Assembly (NCBI GenBank): GCA_903813345.2
Contig: CAIIXF020000008.1
Coordinates: 22,120,822 to 22,184,821 of the forward strand
Origin: Owenia fusiformis
Lineage: Eukaryota; Annelida; Polychaeta; Sabellida; Oweniidae
Length of the DNA: 64,000 nt
Direction: 5' to 3'
The notes beneath the pieces were generated by a model. It was given only the letters and a program-made list of their open reading frames with translations, was not told the origin of the DNA and searched no databases. Below, piece after piece: positions 1-13,000 of the stretch. The position numbers were made by a program, and so were the translations under genes. How positions within the stretch are numbered: the first letter of the stretch is position 1; every line of letters begins with the position of its first letter.

Positions 1-500
1 AACAAAATATAAAATTTAAATGTCAATTCCTAACCAAACTGACTATAATATACCTATTAAATACTTAGTGCAAAACAAATGGATCAATCTCATGTTAACC
101 ATGATTTTAAATCAGAATTATGACCTTCAACAAAAAGAGCCAATAACATGAATTTTCAATAGAGTTGTGGCCATTTTGGAAACAGACAAGCTTTTCAACC
201 ATGAGCCAAAGGCAAATAGCTAGATGATGGAAGTGAGTGATAGCAATAGCTCTAAGCTCACCATGTGAAATGAATACAGACAAAATTACTGGAAAATACA
301 ATTTTTATACATGGAAACAGTTGGAATATTCCTCAAAACAAAAGACAATACTGATATAAATAAAATAAAACAACTGGAGAAAATCGCCTGTTGGTTGCTG
401 CTCATGAGTGACTATAAATTTTTGCAAGTAATTGCATTGTACATGTACTTGAAATCTAATTTGTCATAAAAATCTTGATTATATTAATTGTAGTACTTAC

Positions 501-3500
501 TGGGAAACCTAATTTCTGTACAATTCTGGCATATTTTCTGGCAGCAAGTTTGGCTTGTTCTTCACTGTAAAATGAGAAAAAATATTGTTAAGAATTAGAT
601 GTACAGTATCATGTAATTCACCAAAGGAATTGAGTCAATACATGAAAGCTTTTCGATATATGAAACTTAAGACTTCTATATTTTGAAATCTATGTTTTTG
701 TTTTTTATTAAAATAATGACAAAATAACACTTTGAAAAAGTGTGAGAAAATGAGGAGAAAATTTCAAAGTACACTGAAATTAATTATTTGACACGTATTG
801 ATATATTAATCCAACTCCTTCGAGTTTCATACTGTAACAAACAGAACATTACAGCACTTTACAAAAAATAAAGAGCTGAAAAAATGTAGTTACAAATAAT
901 GTGCAGTTATAATCATGTACAACTATAATACATGTTACACAGCAAAGCAAGCTACAGTTAGAAAAAGTGCCTGGTTAATTTTTCTTTTTTTTATTTAAGA
1001 AAATAAAATATTGTATTATAAACCTTTTCCCTAGTGATTCATTTATTTAACCCAGTTCAATACTAGATTGAATTAAAGAATGGAGTTGTTTATATTTACA
1101 GTGTACTTTTGCAAGAGGAATCCAGCATATTATGTATTCACTACTGTACAGTAAAGCCTTTTTAAAATAAATACTATTTGTGAACTCTAAATAATGTGAT
1201 CTATCCAAAGGTGATCATGTACTGAAGAAAGGTGCTCAAATACACATGTTTAACCGATTTAAGGTGCAGTAGTACTTAACAGGAAATGAAAAAACAGGAA
1301 GTGACAAAACCATGCTGGATTTCAAACATTTTTTGCACCAAGATAACACAGTTCTGTTTTGACCTCCAGTCAGTTTAACATAACATTTACATGACCAGGA
1401 TCCCAATGTACATGGTTAGAATGACCCTAAACATGATGAAATAACTTTTTCAGCCCTCTGAAAATGTAACTGAAAAATAGCTAAAAGTAGGACCTTAGGA
1501 AAGGTCACTGAACAGAATCTTTTTAATTTTTCAGAAAATGTGCCCGATAAATTGCTCTAAATGATACAATCTTTGAAATTTAAGAATATTGTCTGAAACA
1601 ATCATATCATTCTAATATGACACATTAACACATTAGCACCTTAACACATTACCTTTTGGCACCAGTGCAGACCATCTTTCCAGAGCTGAATATCAAAGCT
1701 GTTGTTCTGGGTTCTCTTATTCGCATGATTACAGCAGCGAAACGTTTGGGATTGTATTCTGCATTTCTGGCGTGGAGAGCAATACGTTTGAGATCTAGTT
1801 TACAGTTCAGGTTCACTGTACAGACGATATTCCTGTAACAAAAGAGAGCTAGGGATTAGTGTTTAATAAGTTATGTGTCAACCTTCAGGTATATCATATT
1901 ATATTATTATAACATACCTATGATGATGTATAGTGTAACCTGTTCACAAGACAGCGGGCCAATATAGCTTTTGAAAAGCCAGCGCCTGCTAACTTTCTGA
2001 TTGGTCAAGCGCTGGGACTACGTCATACATTAGGCCTAGGTCAAATTGACTCGTACATTCGTAAGATACAAACATGGGAATAAATCATCATTTCCGAACC
2101 ATTGCTAGTCAATAAGATAAGAAAACAGTACTCTCTGACTAGACTAGATCATCATAGGTATGTTATAAATCGTTTATGTCACTATAGTTACACATATGCC
2201 CTCAGTTCTCAGTGATCAATGTCCCTCCCAAGGTCGGGCCATATATCACTGAAACCCTCGGGCATATATGCAACGATAGTGACATAACCTCTAAATATAG
2301 ATTTCACTGAAATTAAATTTTTTGAAAAATAACAGACTGGTTTACTTCTTGTAAAAACTAAAAGGCATTAGAATTCTGTTTTACTAGCAAAATAAAAAAG
2401 CATGAAAAGCAAAAATTAAGAGAAATACTCACTGCAGTTGAGGCACAATACCAGAACCTTCAGAGGCAGGTGTGGCAGGGGTCATAGGGGTCATTGGACC
2501 CCCAGGAGTCTGTGGGAACATACTGGCATTAGACCCAGGAAGCATGGTTGTCGTAGTCGTCCCAGAATATGAGGGCATTGGTGAGAACAGACTCGACTAC
2601 AAAATAATATAGAAATATAAGTTTTGGAAAAAGATATCAATACATATCATAATTTTAGAGACCTGCTATTGATACAGCTATATGACACACAGATCCATTT
2701 TTTGGTTTCCATGAATCAAATGTTAAAACTGTACCAATATAGATCCTGACATCATTGAGCAAGAAACTGACATAGAGATGTTAAATGTGAAGAGATTACA
2801 AACATGGCTGTTTATCTATGGTTAGCATTTGAATGTTCAATGAGTTACAATATTAGTGTATTAACAGAAGACTTTGACACAAAGGAAGAGTAGTTATCAT
2901 GATAGATCAGATGAGTTAATGCAGCGATCTCCCCTGCACCCTTCCAAATTTTTGAAAAGTATATACTATCCTGTCAAAAATCTGTTTGCACCCAGTTGAA
3001 TAGGCGAAATATTTAGATTTTTAATCAAAACAAGTAAAATAAGAATTTAGTACCCTGTTTAGGAAAACCTAGCTAGGGAGATCGCTATAATGACTATAGA
3101 ACATACGAGTCTGGGGAGAATAATATGTGATTACTCTGAACATTTAAATCTGAAACAAAAAATTATAAAAATACATGTATGTACTCCAATCACCTCAGAA
3201 TGGAAGATCTAAATTACAGAATATACCATGACAGCCATCCTTTAAAACAACAGTACATGTAGTATATTGAAAACAAATATCAGAGAATCAGATATTTCAT
3301 TCAAGTGGAGGGCTGTAATGACACATTAAGTAAGGCCAAAATGCATATACTGGCACCCAGAGTTTTAAAGTTGGTGAATTCTGAAAAATTATATCCACGT
3401 TCCTTGCATTTTTAAAATCTGTATATTGTTGAAATTAAATTTCTTGTTGAAAGTTAAACCCAATACTACTGTTCCACAACTAGTTACTTTGACGGAACAT

Positions 3501-6500
3501 CAATGCAACAAAATGGATGAACTTCCTGGATACGAGTGTTTTGTTTTCTCGATTTAAACTTATGTATAAGTCATGTTGCGAAGTATCATTTGGCAAAAAG
3601 TTAGACAATATAGTCTAGCTTTTAGAAATGCTCTCTGTTTGGAATTTTTTTTAATAAAGCTGTAATTCATGCATTTAGACCACTGCTTTTGTTACATTGA
3701 CGTAAGTCGTCAAAGTAACATATATTGGTAATATAACGGACTTTCGTCAATGAAACAAAAGTGAGGGGCTAAATATATGAATTGCAACTTCATTTGCGAA
3801 ACAAATTCCAAATCGACGAAACTTATTAAAAGTACACTATATTTTCTAGCTTTGTGCCAAATTATAATCTGCAACTTGACTTATAAGTAGGTTTAAATCG
3901 AGAAAACAAAAAACTTGTAACCAGGAAGTTCATCCATTTTGTTACATTGACGTTCCGTTAAAGTAACAAGTTGAGGAACAGTGAAAACTATCTGTAAAAT
4001 TGATTAACCAAACTAGAGCACATCAACATCTAGTGTTTTAATGGAATGTATTATAAAATACAGCAAATACAGCAAATTAGGAGAGAACATGTAACTTGAC
4101 CATTCTAAATAATTGTCAAGAATTCACCAGTAAAAACTTCCGGGGTGCTTGAAAAGTTGAGAATTTAAAGAATAAGAATTTTAAATACCATTAATTAATA
4201 TACAGAAACATACAAACACCACTACCAGTATTATCCAACATCAAATTGTTATATCAAAACATTTTTATCAAATCTTATACTACATATTTCACCAAACATA
4301 TAGTCCCTTTGAAAACACTGTCCCCTACAACATAAAATTCATTAGATCACCATCATCTTATATATTCAAACAAATATAAAGTAAACCCAATCCTCACCCA
4401 AGGTGGTTTTAATTAAATATTCCATCAAGTGATGCGATTTTCACTAAAATGACCACTTTGGCATTTTGGATGGGTTATTATGTGATAAATGCAGGTCGCC
4501 ATTGCCAAAACCATCACCATATATCCCGTTACATGCACCATGATGCCATAGACCTAATATAACATGAATAACCTCTTGAAATGTAGGCGGACCCGACTGA
4601 GAGTTTCCTGGTCCAGAATCAGATTTCCCTGTCTCCTTCATTGAAGAGTTCCTGATTTCATCGGTGTGATTCCCATTAGATGAATCTGACACTAAGTTAG
4701 AGAGGTTCTTTTGGGCAATAGAGTTTAGATCTGTGCTCAAAGAATTATGATCGCTAGTAGGGGTATCTTGGAATCCATTTCCATGTTCTTTTTTACCTTC
4801 TGAATGGAAGGGAGCGCTTGTTGTATTAATAGGTGAAAACATTGACTGCTTTCCTTGTGTGTAAGGGGCTGAACTTGTAGCTACAGGTGAAAACATAGAG
4901 GACTGTTTCCCAATACTTTTATAAGGCAAAGGGTATGTGTTACCAGAATCTGTGAATGGGTTAGTATTCCCTTGTTTTCCAATGCCTTTATAAGAGACAG
5001 AGCTATCTGAATCTGCAATAGGGTTATTACTGGAGAGTTTACCAAGACTTGAATGTGCCCTAGGAGCAGGACCTGTAGGTTCTAAGAATGGGGTAGAATC
5101 TGATGGCCTAATATTACCAGACATCATAAAATTTTTACCAGCAAGTCCCTTTGACGGTCCAGTATAGGAGCCTATTTCTGACTCTCTATGCTCTAAGTAC
5201 ATACTATGGGGAGACAATTTGCCTTTGAAGCAGGAGGGAGGACCATGAGGCCCACCTTGACTAGAGAATGGGTTTCCTGCAGTCATAGCAGTAGGAGAGT
5301 TGTACAGGGGATTATGGGCAGGAGGTGGCTGTGGGGATGATCTCAATGGAGGTGGGGTCCCAGGGTGCTGAAAAGGGCTTTTACTTTTACGATGTTGTAG
5401 AGGCATTCCTTGATTCTGCGACACCATCGTCATTCCTTGACTGGTCATTTTCATGCTTACTGGTCCTGGACTTGGAGAACTCATGTTAGCAATTCTGCTA
5501 AGATGATTTGGAGGGCTCATAGACATGCCACGCTGGTATGGTGCTCCTGCTTGATTATCACCTGGTGTTCCAGGAGTGTGAAGCATTTGTGATAGATGAT
5601 GGTCAGGTGAGTGAGTGGGAAGGGGACCTGGATTTTGCCCCATGGTTGGTATACCAGGGCTATTTGCAGAAGTGGGTGAGGCTACGTTATTTGGTGACTG
5701 CATCCATGGAGACATTGACCAGTTCTTGTAGTAAGGACTGGACCTTGGCTAAAACAATGTTATAAATTAGAGCTCTCTTTCTAAAAATTAGACACAAATA
5801 TTGAAGCCTATTCTGTTCCCTAATGCATTTAATAACAATTATGTAAAGGCCATTTTTCACTTTTTGCACAGCTAAAACTTCAAAGCTGTAACTTTTCAAA
5901 AACACACATGGTGCACTGTTTTTAATGCTCTGGGAACACAATATCAAACCACTGTAGGGAACCCTTCAAGGAGGTTACAAAAATGGATCTGTTTCAGAAA
6001 AAATTATTTTACGAGGTATAGGTATGATGATGATTTGGCATAAAATGTCTCAGCATCATTTGTTTAGGAACATCTAACCATCTACAAATAGACTTTCAAC
6101 TGAAAGCCCTTGATTAACATTTTAATATGCGAGGAATTGTTTTGATCATTCAGGCGTCTCATATATATTTGTCCGCAAAGGTTTAAGAAAAATCAAACCT
6201 CTGAGGTTGCATCATTTTTTTACTGAGGCAGATCTATTTTCATAACCAGTTTGAAAAGTCCCGCCACTGTGCAAACGTTACATTTATCTATATTATATAA
6301 AGACTATAGTAGCATAGGTATTAGGTAAGTGTTACAAGCGGACTGATATTGAGCTTGGTTACATGTACATGTAAAAATACTTTCTTAAAAAAACACTCTT
6401 GTTCGAATTAATTGATACAATGCCTAAATTACTATAAATAATCCCATAGAACTCTGGGCCTCATCACTAAAAATTACACTTACCTGTTGTCCATATGATG

Positions 6501-6516
6501 AGAATTGATTGTCCAT
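501..6516 (-). CDS. TBP: TATA-box-binding protein, 5' part (partial at left edge)
   Basis: General transcription factor that binds the TATA box in TFIID, TFIIIB and SL1. Five exons can be joined in frame: 6484-6516 (start codon, 11 residues), 5461-5748, 2433-2596, 1653-1832 and 501-564, all with GT-AG borders and matching phases. The first three give a Ser/Pro/Met/Gly-rich N-terminus of about 160 residues. The last two give the start of the conserved core, including [20 protein letters not shown], the [20 protein letters not shown] segment and the [12 protein letters not shown] motif, i.e. the first of the two saddle repeats. The second repeat must lie left of position 1. The donor at 5460/5461 (CCA|GTAAGC) is my choice because it is phase 0 and gives a normal total length (about 340 aa); an open frame continues past it (separate entry). 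UBXN1 starts about 550 bp away on the other strand. Confidence 0.93.
1907..2168. mobile_element. MITE with perfect 21-bp terminal inverted repeats
   Basis: The 21 bases at 1907-1927 (TTATAACATACCTATGATGAT is the sense of the repeat; key core ACATACCTATGATGAT) are exactly complementary to 2148-2168. The interior has no coding capacity. It lies in a TBP intron. Confidence 0.75.
3468..3982. mobile_element. Fold-back MITE with ~110-bp imperfect arms
   Basis: The left arm (3468 to about 3585) and right arm (about 3878-3982) are inverted copies. Shared landmarks are ACTGTTCC at the tip, the block around CAAAATGGATGAACTTCC, and GTTTTCTCGATTTAAACTTA. No coding capacity. It lies in the TBP intron between exons 2 and 3. 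Confidence 0.75.
4444..5460 (-). other. Open frame continuing past the TBP exon 2 donor (possible long isoform)
   Basis: The reading frame of TBP exon 2 stays open for 338 more codons beyond the candidate donor and ends at 4444. The predicted peptide is rich in Ser, Pro, Gly and Asn. It contains two similar blocks ([16 protein letters not shown] and [15 protein letters not shown]) that resemble the [11 protein letters not shown] segment of TBP exon 3. So long an open frame in AT-rich intron sequence is unlikely by chance, so it may be a retained coding segment giving a truncated or long TBP variant. It could also be fossil coding sequence. I see no strong phase-0 donor near its end. Confidence 0.5.
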
Positions 6517-7072
6517 CTTGATTCTTCTTGTCTCAAAGTAAAAGACAAAATTCACTTGCTTCTAACAACAGCACTTTAGAACTAGTGGCAACAGTTTTTT
6601 GAATGCAGGCTTTGAAGTTAAACAAGAGTTCTAGAATTCCAAATATAATCTTTTATGGAGGTTAGATCTCGAAGATAGCCTAATATCTAGGTCTCTTTCA
6701 TTTTATTTTGAAAAGTTGCAAAAATATTAAAAATGAAAAATAGACACTGTACGTCCAGTTTACGTCTACTAATTCGGCCTTATTAATAAGCACATAGAAT
6801 GAACCGAAAGCAGTTAATCATCACAGATAGTGTAGTTCAAGAGTGGCTTAATCGTATAGACAGTAAAGTTAGGTGCAAGCGATAATCGTAGAAAACATCA
6901 CGTTGCAGTATTTTCGCCGCCAGTATTCCAAAATGGCGTGTAATAGATGGCGCAGTCAGATTTCCGGCTTTCTACTTCCGGTCGAAAATTTTTGAAAAAA
7001 AGATTTTTGTGATAGAAACTTATTATTTCTCCCTAACCACGTTGTTGACGTCTTCGTAATCATATCACAACT
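6517..7072. promoter_or_regulatory. Probable bidirectional promoter TBP/UBXN1
   Basis: The two start codons are divergent and 556 bp apart, so this stretch must hold both 5' UTRs and both start sites. It carries two ATGGCG cores in YY1-like settings (CAAAATGGCG near 6930-6938 and AGATGGCGC near 6946-6953). No TATA box is obvious. This fits a housekeeping divergent promoter; the exact start sites are not visible. Confidence 0.55.
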
Positions 7073-10000
7073 ATGCCTACCGATGTCGAGACACTAATGG
7101 AAATGGGATTCCCAAAGAATAGAGCGTAAGAAACTAATTGAGATCTTTTCATTGAAAATTTCAAAGCCTTTTCAGATTTCACTTTACAGTTGGGGACAAA
7201 AGTAAATGACAGGTCGATTTTCGATCACCATTTCCTAATTATGGTGGTCTGAAAGCCCATAATTTCCAATATTGTCTAGATACATATCCCTTAAAATGTG
7301 TATATTTTACATTTTGTATAATCTCATCCACTGATTTATGGCCTCTTGTAAATTCTCTTATTTTTAACATGGGAAATCCTCACTTCAGCAAATCCACCTG
7401 TCATTTATTTATGTCCCCAACTGTAGTTCACTTCAACTTAGCCTTGTAGAAGGCTTTAGCATTTGTTGATTTAAAAATCAACAAATGCTAAAGCCTTCTA
7501 CAAGGCTAACTTCAACTTGACTGACTGACTTTACTCGAGTCTCTAGCCAATACTTGGCTAGAGGGGATTTCATCTGGAATACTGTGAACTCCTTTTGAAA
7601 AACGTAAAGGCTAGAGTACCGACAATTGTCGGTACTCTAGACTCTGATGTGGTGGCACGCTAGAGGACCGACAAATAAATTGTCGGTACGGGAGATATGC
7701 TGTGTTTACACGCTAGAGGACCGACAAATATTGATTTTCGAATTTTCTGGCGCATGCGCAATGCGCGGGGGGATATTTCAGATATCATACGGATATTTTG
7801 GGAACAAGTGCAAAACCCGGGGAGGGCAATAGCCCCGGTTACCCGGGGATTACCAAACCCAGTCAAAAAATGGTAGCCCGGGAACAGGGAATGGTAGTAA
7901 ACGTTGAAAACCCAATAAAAAACATGAACAACTAAGACGTTAGAGAGCTATTAATGCAGAGTAAACGGCTATATATATTTTAAACAGACAGGATATTTCT
8001 CCTGAGCTGATCAGGCGTAAAAACGGGCGTTTGCTACCCATTAGATAGAAGAAAATAGCTAGAATGTTTTTTATTTGAAGCTTATAGTATGAGGTTCCAT
8101 ATCCATCCGCCAAAAGGTATGACCCCTATATAGTCCATTTTAAAACCTGTGGTATCGTTCCCATAGTTGGCTTCTAGGGTACCTAGTATGCCACTATTTG
8201 GTATCAAAATAAAGAGGAGTTCAACTTTCATATGAATTACGAAAATAGCGATGTAGGTCAAAATAGTTCCGAACGTGAGCATGTTCACTACGCATTTGCC
8301 CGTCATATCAGAATTGAGGAAGTGGTAGCAAACGCGAGTTACAATAAACGGACGCTGATATCTCAAAAAGTAACCTGACTCCCTATAATTTGATGTAGGT
8401 CAATCGAACCCCTATATGGACAGGTGCATTTTGATATATAACACTATGGGGGGTAAGCGTTTCATAGTTGGTCACGAATGCCATATGTTCAAAGTATTGT
8501 TATGAATTTTCGAATTTGGTGTTGGATTACGGTACTCATACCCTATAGCACAATTTTTGATGGAAGTTGCATTTGGCTCCCTTAGTTAATGGCCACGATT
8601 CCATCTCGCATGAGAGAGCTACCAAACGCAAAGTAAACAGTGATATATTCCAAATGAGATATTTCTCCTGTGCCATGGCGTAGTAAGGGTAGAGAGCGAC
8701 GGGGGTGAAAGCATCCCCTCCCCTAACTGTATATAGACCCATTAGATAGAACAAGAAAAGAGCTTTAATATGTTTTTTAATTGAAGCTTGTAGGACAATT
8801 TTGATGGCAGTTGAATCAATTTTTGTCGAAATAAATTATGGCTCACTACAAGTTAATGCCTGTGCGATTCCATACTGCAAAAGAAGCACTATGCCCCCCT
8901 CTCAAAAGAAAAAAGTAGGTCCTGCTGGGATTCGAACTTGGGACCGAGTGTGTTTGAGTCGTGCTCGCTAACCACGAGGCTACCAGTGATGAAGTTATTA
9001 CTAAGAGTAAAAGTAGTCTATTTATTTATGAAATTGTCGGCTCTCTAGCAAAAACACGTAGCAGCCACTTGCGTACCGACAATTGTCGGTTCTCTATCTG
9101 GCACTACTAGGTGACGATAGAGTGCCGACAATTGTCGGTACCCCAGCAAATACCCCTGGACAGTCTCCAGTACCGACAATTGTCGGTTCTGGAGCCACTC
9201 CGTTTGAAAAAAGCTGGCCGCCGTGTCATAAATTTATTGAATATTTTAAAAATCGCCAGATAAATAAATCATTAATCAAAACGGACCCCGCTCGGCTCCT
9301 TGATGAGATATGACATGATTTCATCAGGATTTCGTCTAAAATTAAAACAAAATGACTCCCAAGAAAAATGGCGATGTTCGAAAACTGGACGAAATGTCGT
9401 AACGTCTGACATTAGTAACTGGCTGTAAATTCTAAGTTAGCCAGAAGATGTGAACTAATACACTGATCACTTTATGTGTGTTTTGGAATTTTTGGTGAGG
9501 TAATAAGACCAAAACTCGCAATTCAAATTGTGATGTGGAAAAATGGGGACATATAATTTCAAATTTTATGATTACGACATGACCAGTTGTTCATGCAGAA
9601 ATATATCTTTACTGGAAGGCCACGATACAGTGGCTTTAGAAGAAGGTAAGACTGACTGACTGACTGAGGAATCAATTTCCCTTGTCCCTTGTCACATACG
9701 AGGGGTGATCAATAAGTAATGGACGCTTTTTTACACAGATACTTTTTATTGACCAATCCCTTTGATTTTCCTACCAGTGATACATCATTCAATTATCTAT
9801 CAATTCTGAAGATTTGAAGACAAAATATATAATACATGTTGATATATCCTTATTTCCGTGAAGGAGGTACAGGTACCCTGGGACCGACATTTACGTCACA
9901 TATTCAGTTTTTAGCCAGTTTGGTAGATTTGAACTTTTTATATGCAACAAGTGTTGTATTGGTTGAATTTTTTTGCTGACTGGTAACACATAAACAGAAA

Positions 10001-13000
10001 GTATTGTAATGTCAGAGTGTTGTATGGAAGGGGTTTGCAGGTCAATTTGAGAAAGCATTGTGGAATAAAGGGGTGGTGAGAGTAGGGAAAACCCTACTCC
10101 ATATGGTCAATGCATCTGCCCATAGATCTCAAAATGTTCAGAAAACAATATCCCTGGACCTCAAAATTGAGCCCTTGGCCAATGCACTATATTGCCCACA
10201 TCTGCTCACATGTGACTTGTTTATTTCTATATACTACTTATTTCTATAGAGAAAGAGAGGTTTGAGACATATAGAGACGCAGGTTTATTAACATTGATTA
10301 AATAAAACAACCCATGCAACTGTATCTTGCAACCATTGTCAGAGAATGGATTCAGCCTTGTCTTACAATCTTGAGTTAAGAGGATGAGGAATTGTGTACA
10401 TGTAGCACTTGATGGAACCTATTTAGAGGGCCCTGTGGAATAAATGTGGCATGAATACCACATAGTGATGATAAAATATTCAAAATCAACTATGGCATAA
10501 CAAAATGGGGTAATTCATGACCATAATGGTTTGTTTTGTTCAGCCTGCATTCAACTGCATTGCATGTTAAACACGCTAAAATATCTTCAGAATATGTGAC
10601 GTAAATGTCGGTCCCGGGGTACCCGTACCTCCTTCACAGAAATGAGGATATATCAACATGTATTATAAATTTTGTCTTCAAATCTTCAGAGTTGATAGAT
10701 AATTGAATGATGAATCACTGGTAAGAAAATCGAAGGGATTGGTCTATAAAAAGCATCTGTGTAAAAAAGCGTCCATTACTTATTGATCACCCCTCGTACA
10801 TATGATCTATGAATTATGCTGAACTATGAAACATCATTAGACTTCGTCTATGGCAGGCCTGTCAACTTGTGGACACCTTGGGGGTGTAGGTACAAATAAT
10901 TTTGAAGCAAATGCGTGACATATAGACTACACAAATTCGGAGCAAATACGTGACATTTGACATATGTACATGTACTGTATAAGGAATTCCCGTGAAGTTT
11001 CTGAATGAAATACACACGTTTTACAGTGGGTAACATAAAGAATTACAATAGCTATGAAAAATACATGCTGACAAAATGATGTATAGAGGGGTCAGTTTTC
11101 TCATACCTAGGTACCTTTTTCTGTACCGTTTTGGGGTTATTTTACTCTATGGCATTGCAATCCATTCACATCATTAGCTACATGATTGATAAACTTAAAT
11201 ATATGATATGTAAATAAGGGTTAATACAAACAGAATAAACAGGGAAGTGCAAATTACGTGGCGATTGTGTTTTCTGCCACTGTGTGTCACCCTGCTTCGG
11301 AAATCCTGGTAACAGTCTATGGCTCATGTGATTATGCAGATGAGAAGACCCCATTGGTTTCCAGGCAGAACAATCAAAACAGACACGGACAATCTTCGTT
11401 TTACTTTTAACTATTGTTTCTGAACGGTTTGTTCACTCAACTACGGAGAGATTGTTTTTACTTACCAATCATCAACATGTGCTGACATATTCTGCTCTGG
11501 ACTTTATGTCCAAAGGGGGGTGGGTAACACACACTGTCAGGATAAATTTAAAGTTCTCTCACCCCTATGTTTAATTGGCTAATTCAAATCAGATGCGGTA
11601 AAAAAACCGAACACCAATTTGCGAACATTCCGGGTATTACGTTGGCCCTTGTTGAAACCTGTAACGAGTAAATAAGGTTAAGGACCTCTTACCAGATATA
11701 AACCTGAACCTTAACTGATGTTGCATTCTGGGAGTCAATCCTCCTTGGATTGCGAATACGGTATCTATTTTGGGGGTTTTGTCTTAGTTTTTGAATACGT
11801 TTTGTTAAATCAACCACAATTTCCTTCGTATAACTATAATATTGAGAAGTCTAAGAAAATAATGTATATGCTATTTTGTTCCAACAAGGTTTCGGAAAGA
11901 CAGTTTATTTCATTCTCAAGAATTGGTAGAAAGAAACAAAAACAATCGCACTAAAAAACAAAAAACGTTAACAAAACAGTTAATATAAAATATGTATAAA
12001 TAAGGACCATGATTTTTACAGAATGAAAGGTTTCACCAAATTTACCAACACTCCAAATATTTTTTGCGCAAAATATTCGAACCCCATTCTGTCACTGTTC
12101 CACTCAGGTAATCATGTATTACCACTCAAGCTTCAAGTTTGTGGATGATACAATGTTACCTTTCATGGAATATTTCCTGTATCACATGCTGAAATGTGTG
12201 ATAACTGAAAGTATCAATATTTATTTCTAGATATTTTTTATACAATGAACATTAGTGCAAGTGCTATTGAGAAACATGAATAAAATATCGCTTTCTTCAA
12301 TCAAAAATGGTTTGGGCAACCTAGGAGGCCTGCTTAGAAACTAACATGTCATTTTATTTTTCAGTGAAAAAGCCTTAGCCAAGACAAATTTCAAAGGTGT
12401 TCAAAATGCAATGGACTGGTAAGTTTAATAAAGTCAGTGTATGTATTAAAGAGCAGTGATCTCCCCAGGATTTTACTTGAAATATAATCATTCAAATACC
12501 CTGAGAAAAATCCCCTTTCCACTTCGAAAAACTCGGAAGATCCCTGAAAAGTTTTACTGAAAGAGGTACTATACTTAGTTTAGAAAAAGATCAAATAATC
12601 ATTGAAACATGTTACTCAATACTCAAACAAATATGATACTAAGCTTGATTTGCATTAACATTGAAGCTAGAAAAAATACTCACATAGGAAACGTAATTAA
12701 AGTTCAGAAATTGTTAGTTGTGCATGTACATGTATATTCTCACTTTACAACATATTTTTGTTTTCGCAGGTTGTTCAACCATATGGATGATGCTGACATA
12801 GATGACCCCTATGAGGCACCTAAAGGCCACACACTGGGGGAGGAGAGTAAACCAGCAGGTATCTAGAAGCCACATCTGAGAATATAAACCATAACTACTC
12901 CATTTCAGCATATTTCAGAATATATTGAATTGGGAAGGGGAAGACACAGGGTTTAATACTGTACTTCCAGTTAAAAAACATTGTAACAATTGTCACGGTT

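Noticed and set aside
8915-8992. Functional tRNA gene
   Set aside because: A and B boxes are recognisable but the acceptor ends do not pair, so a SINE or relic is more likely.
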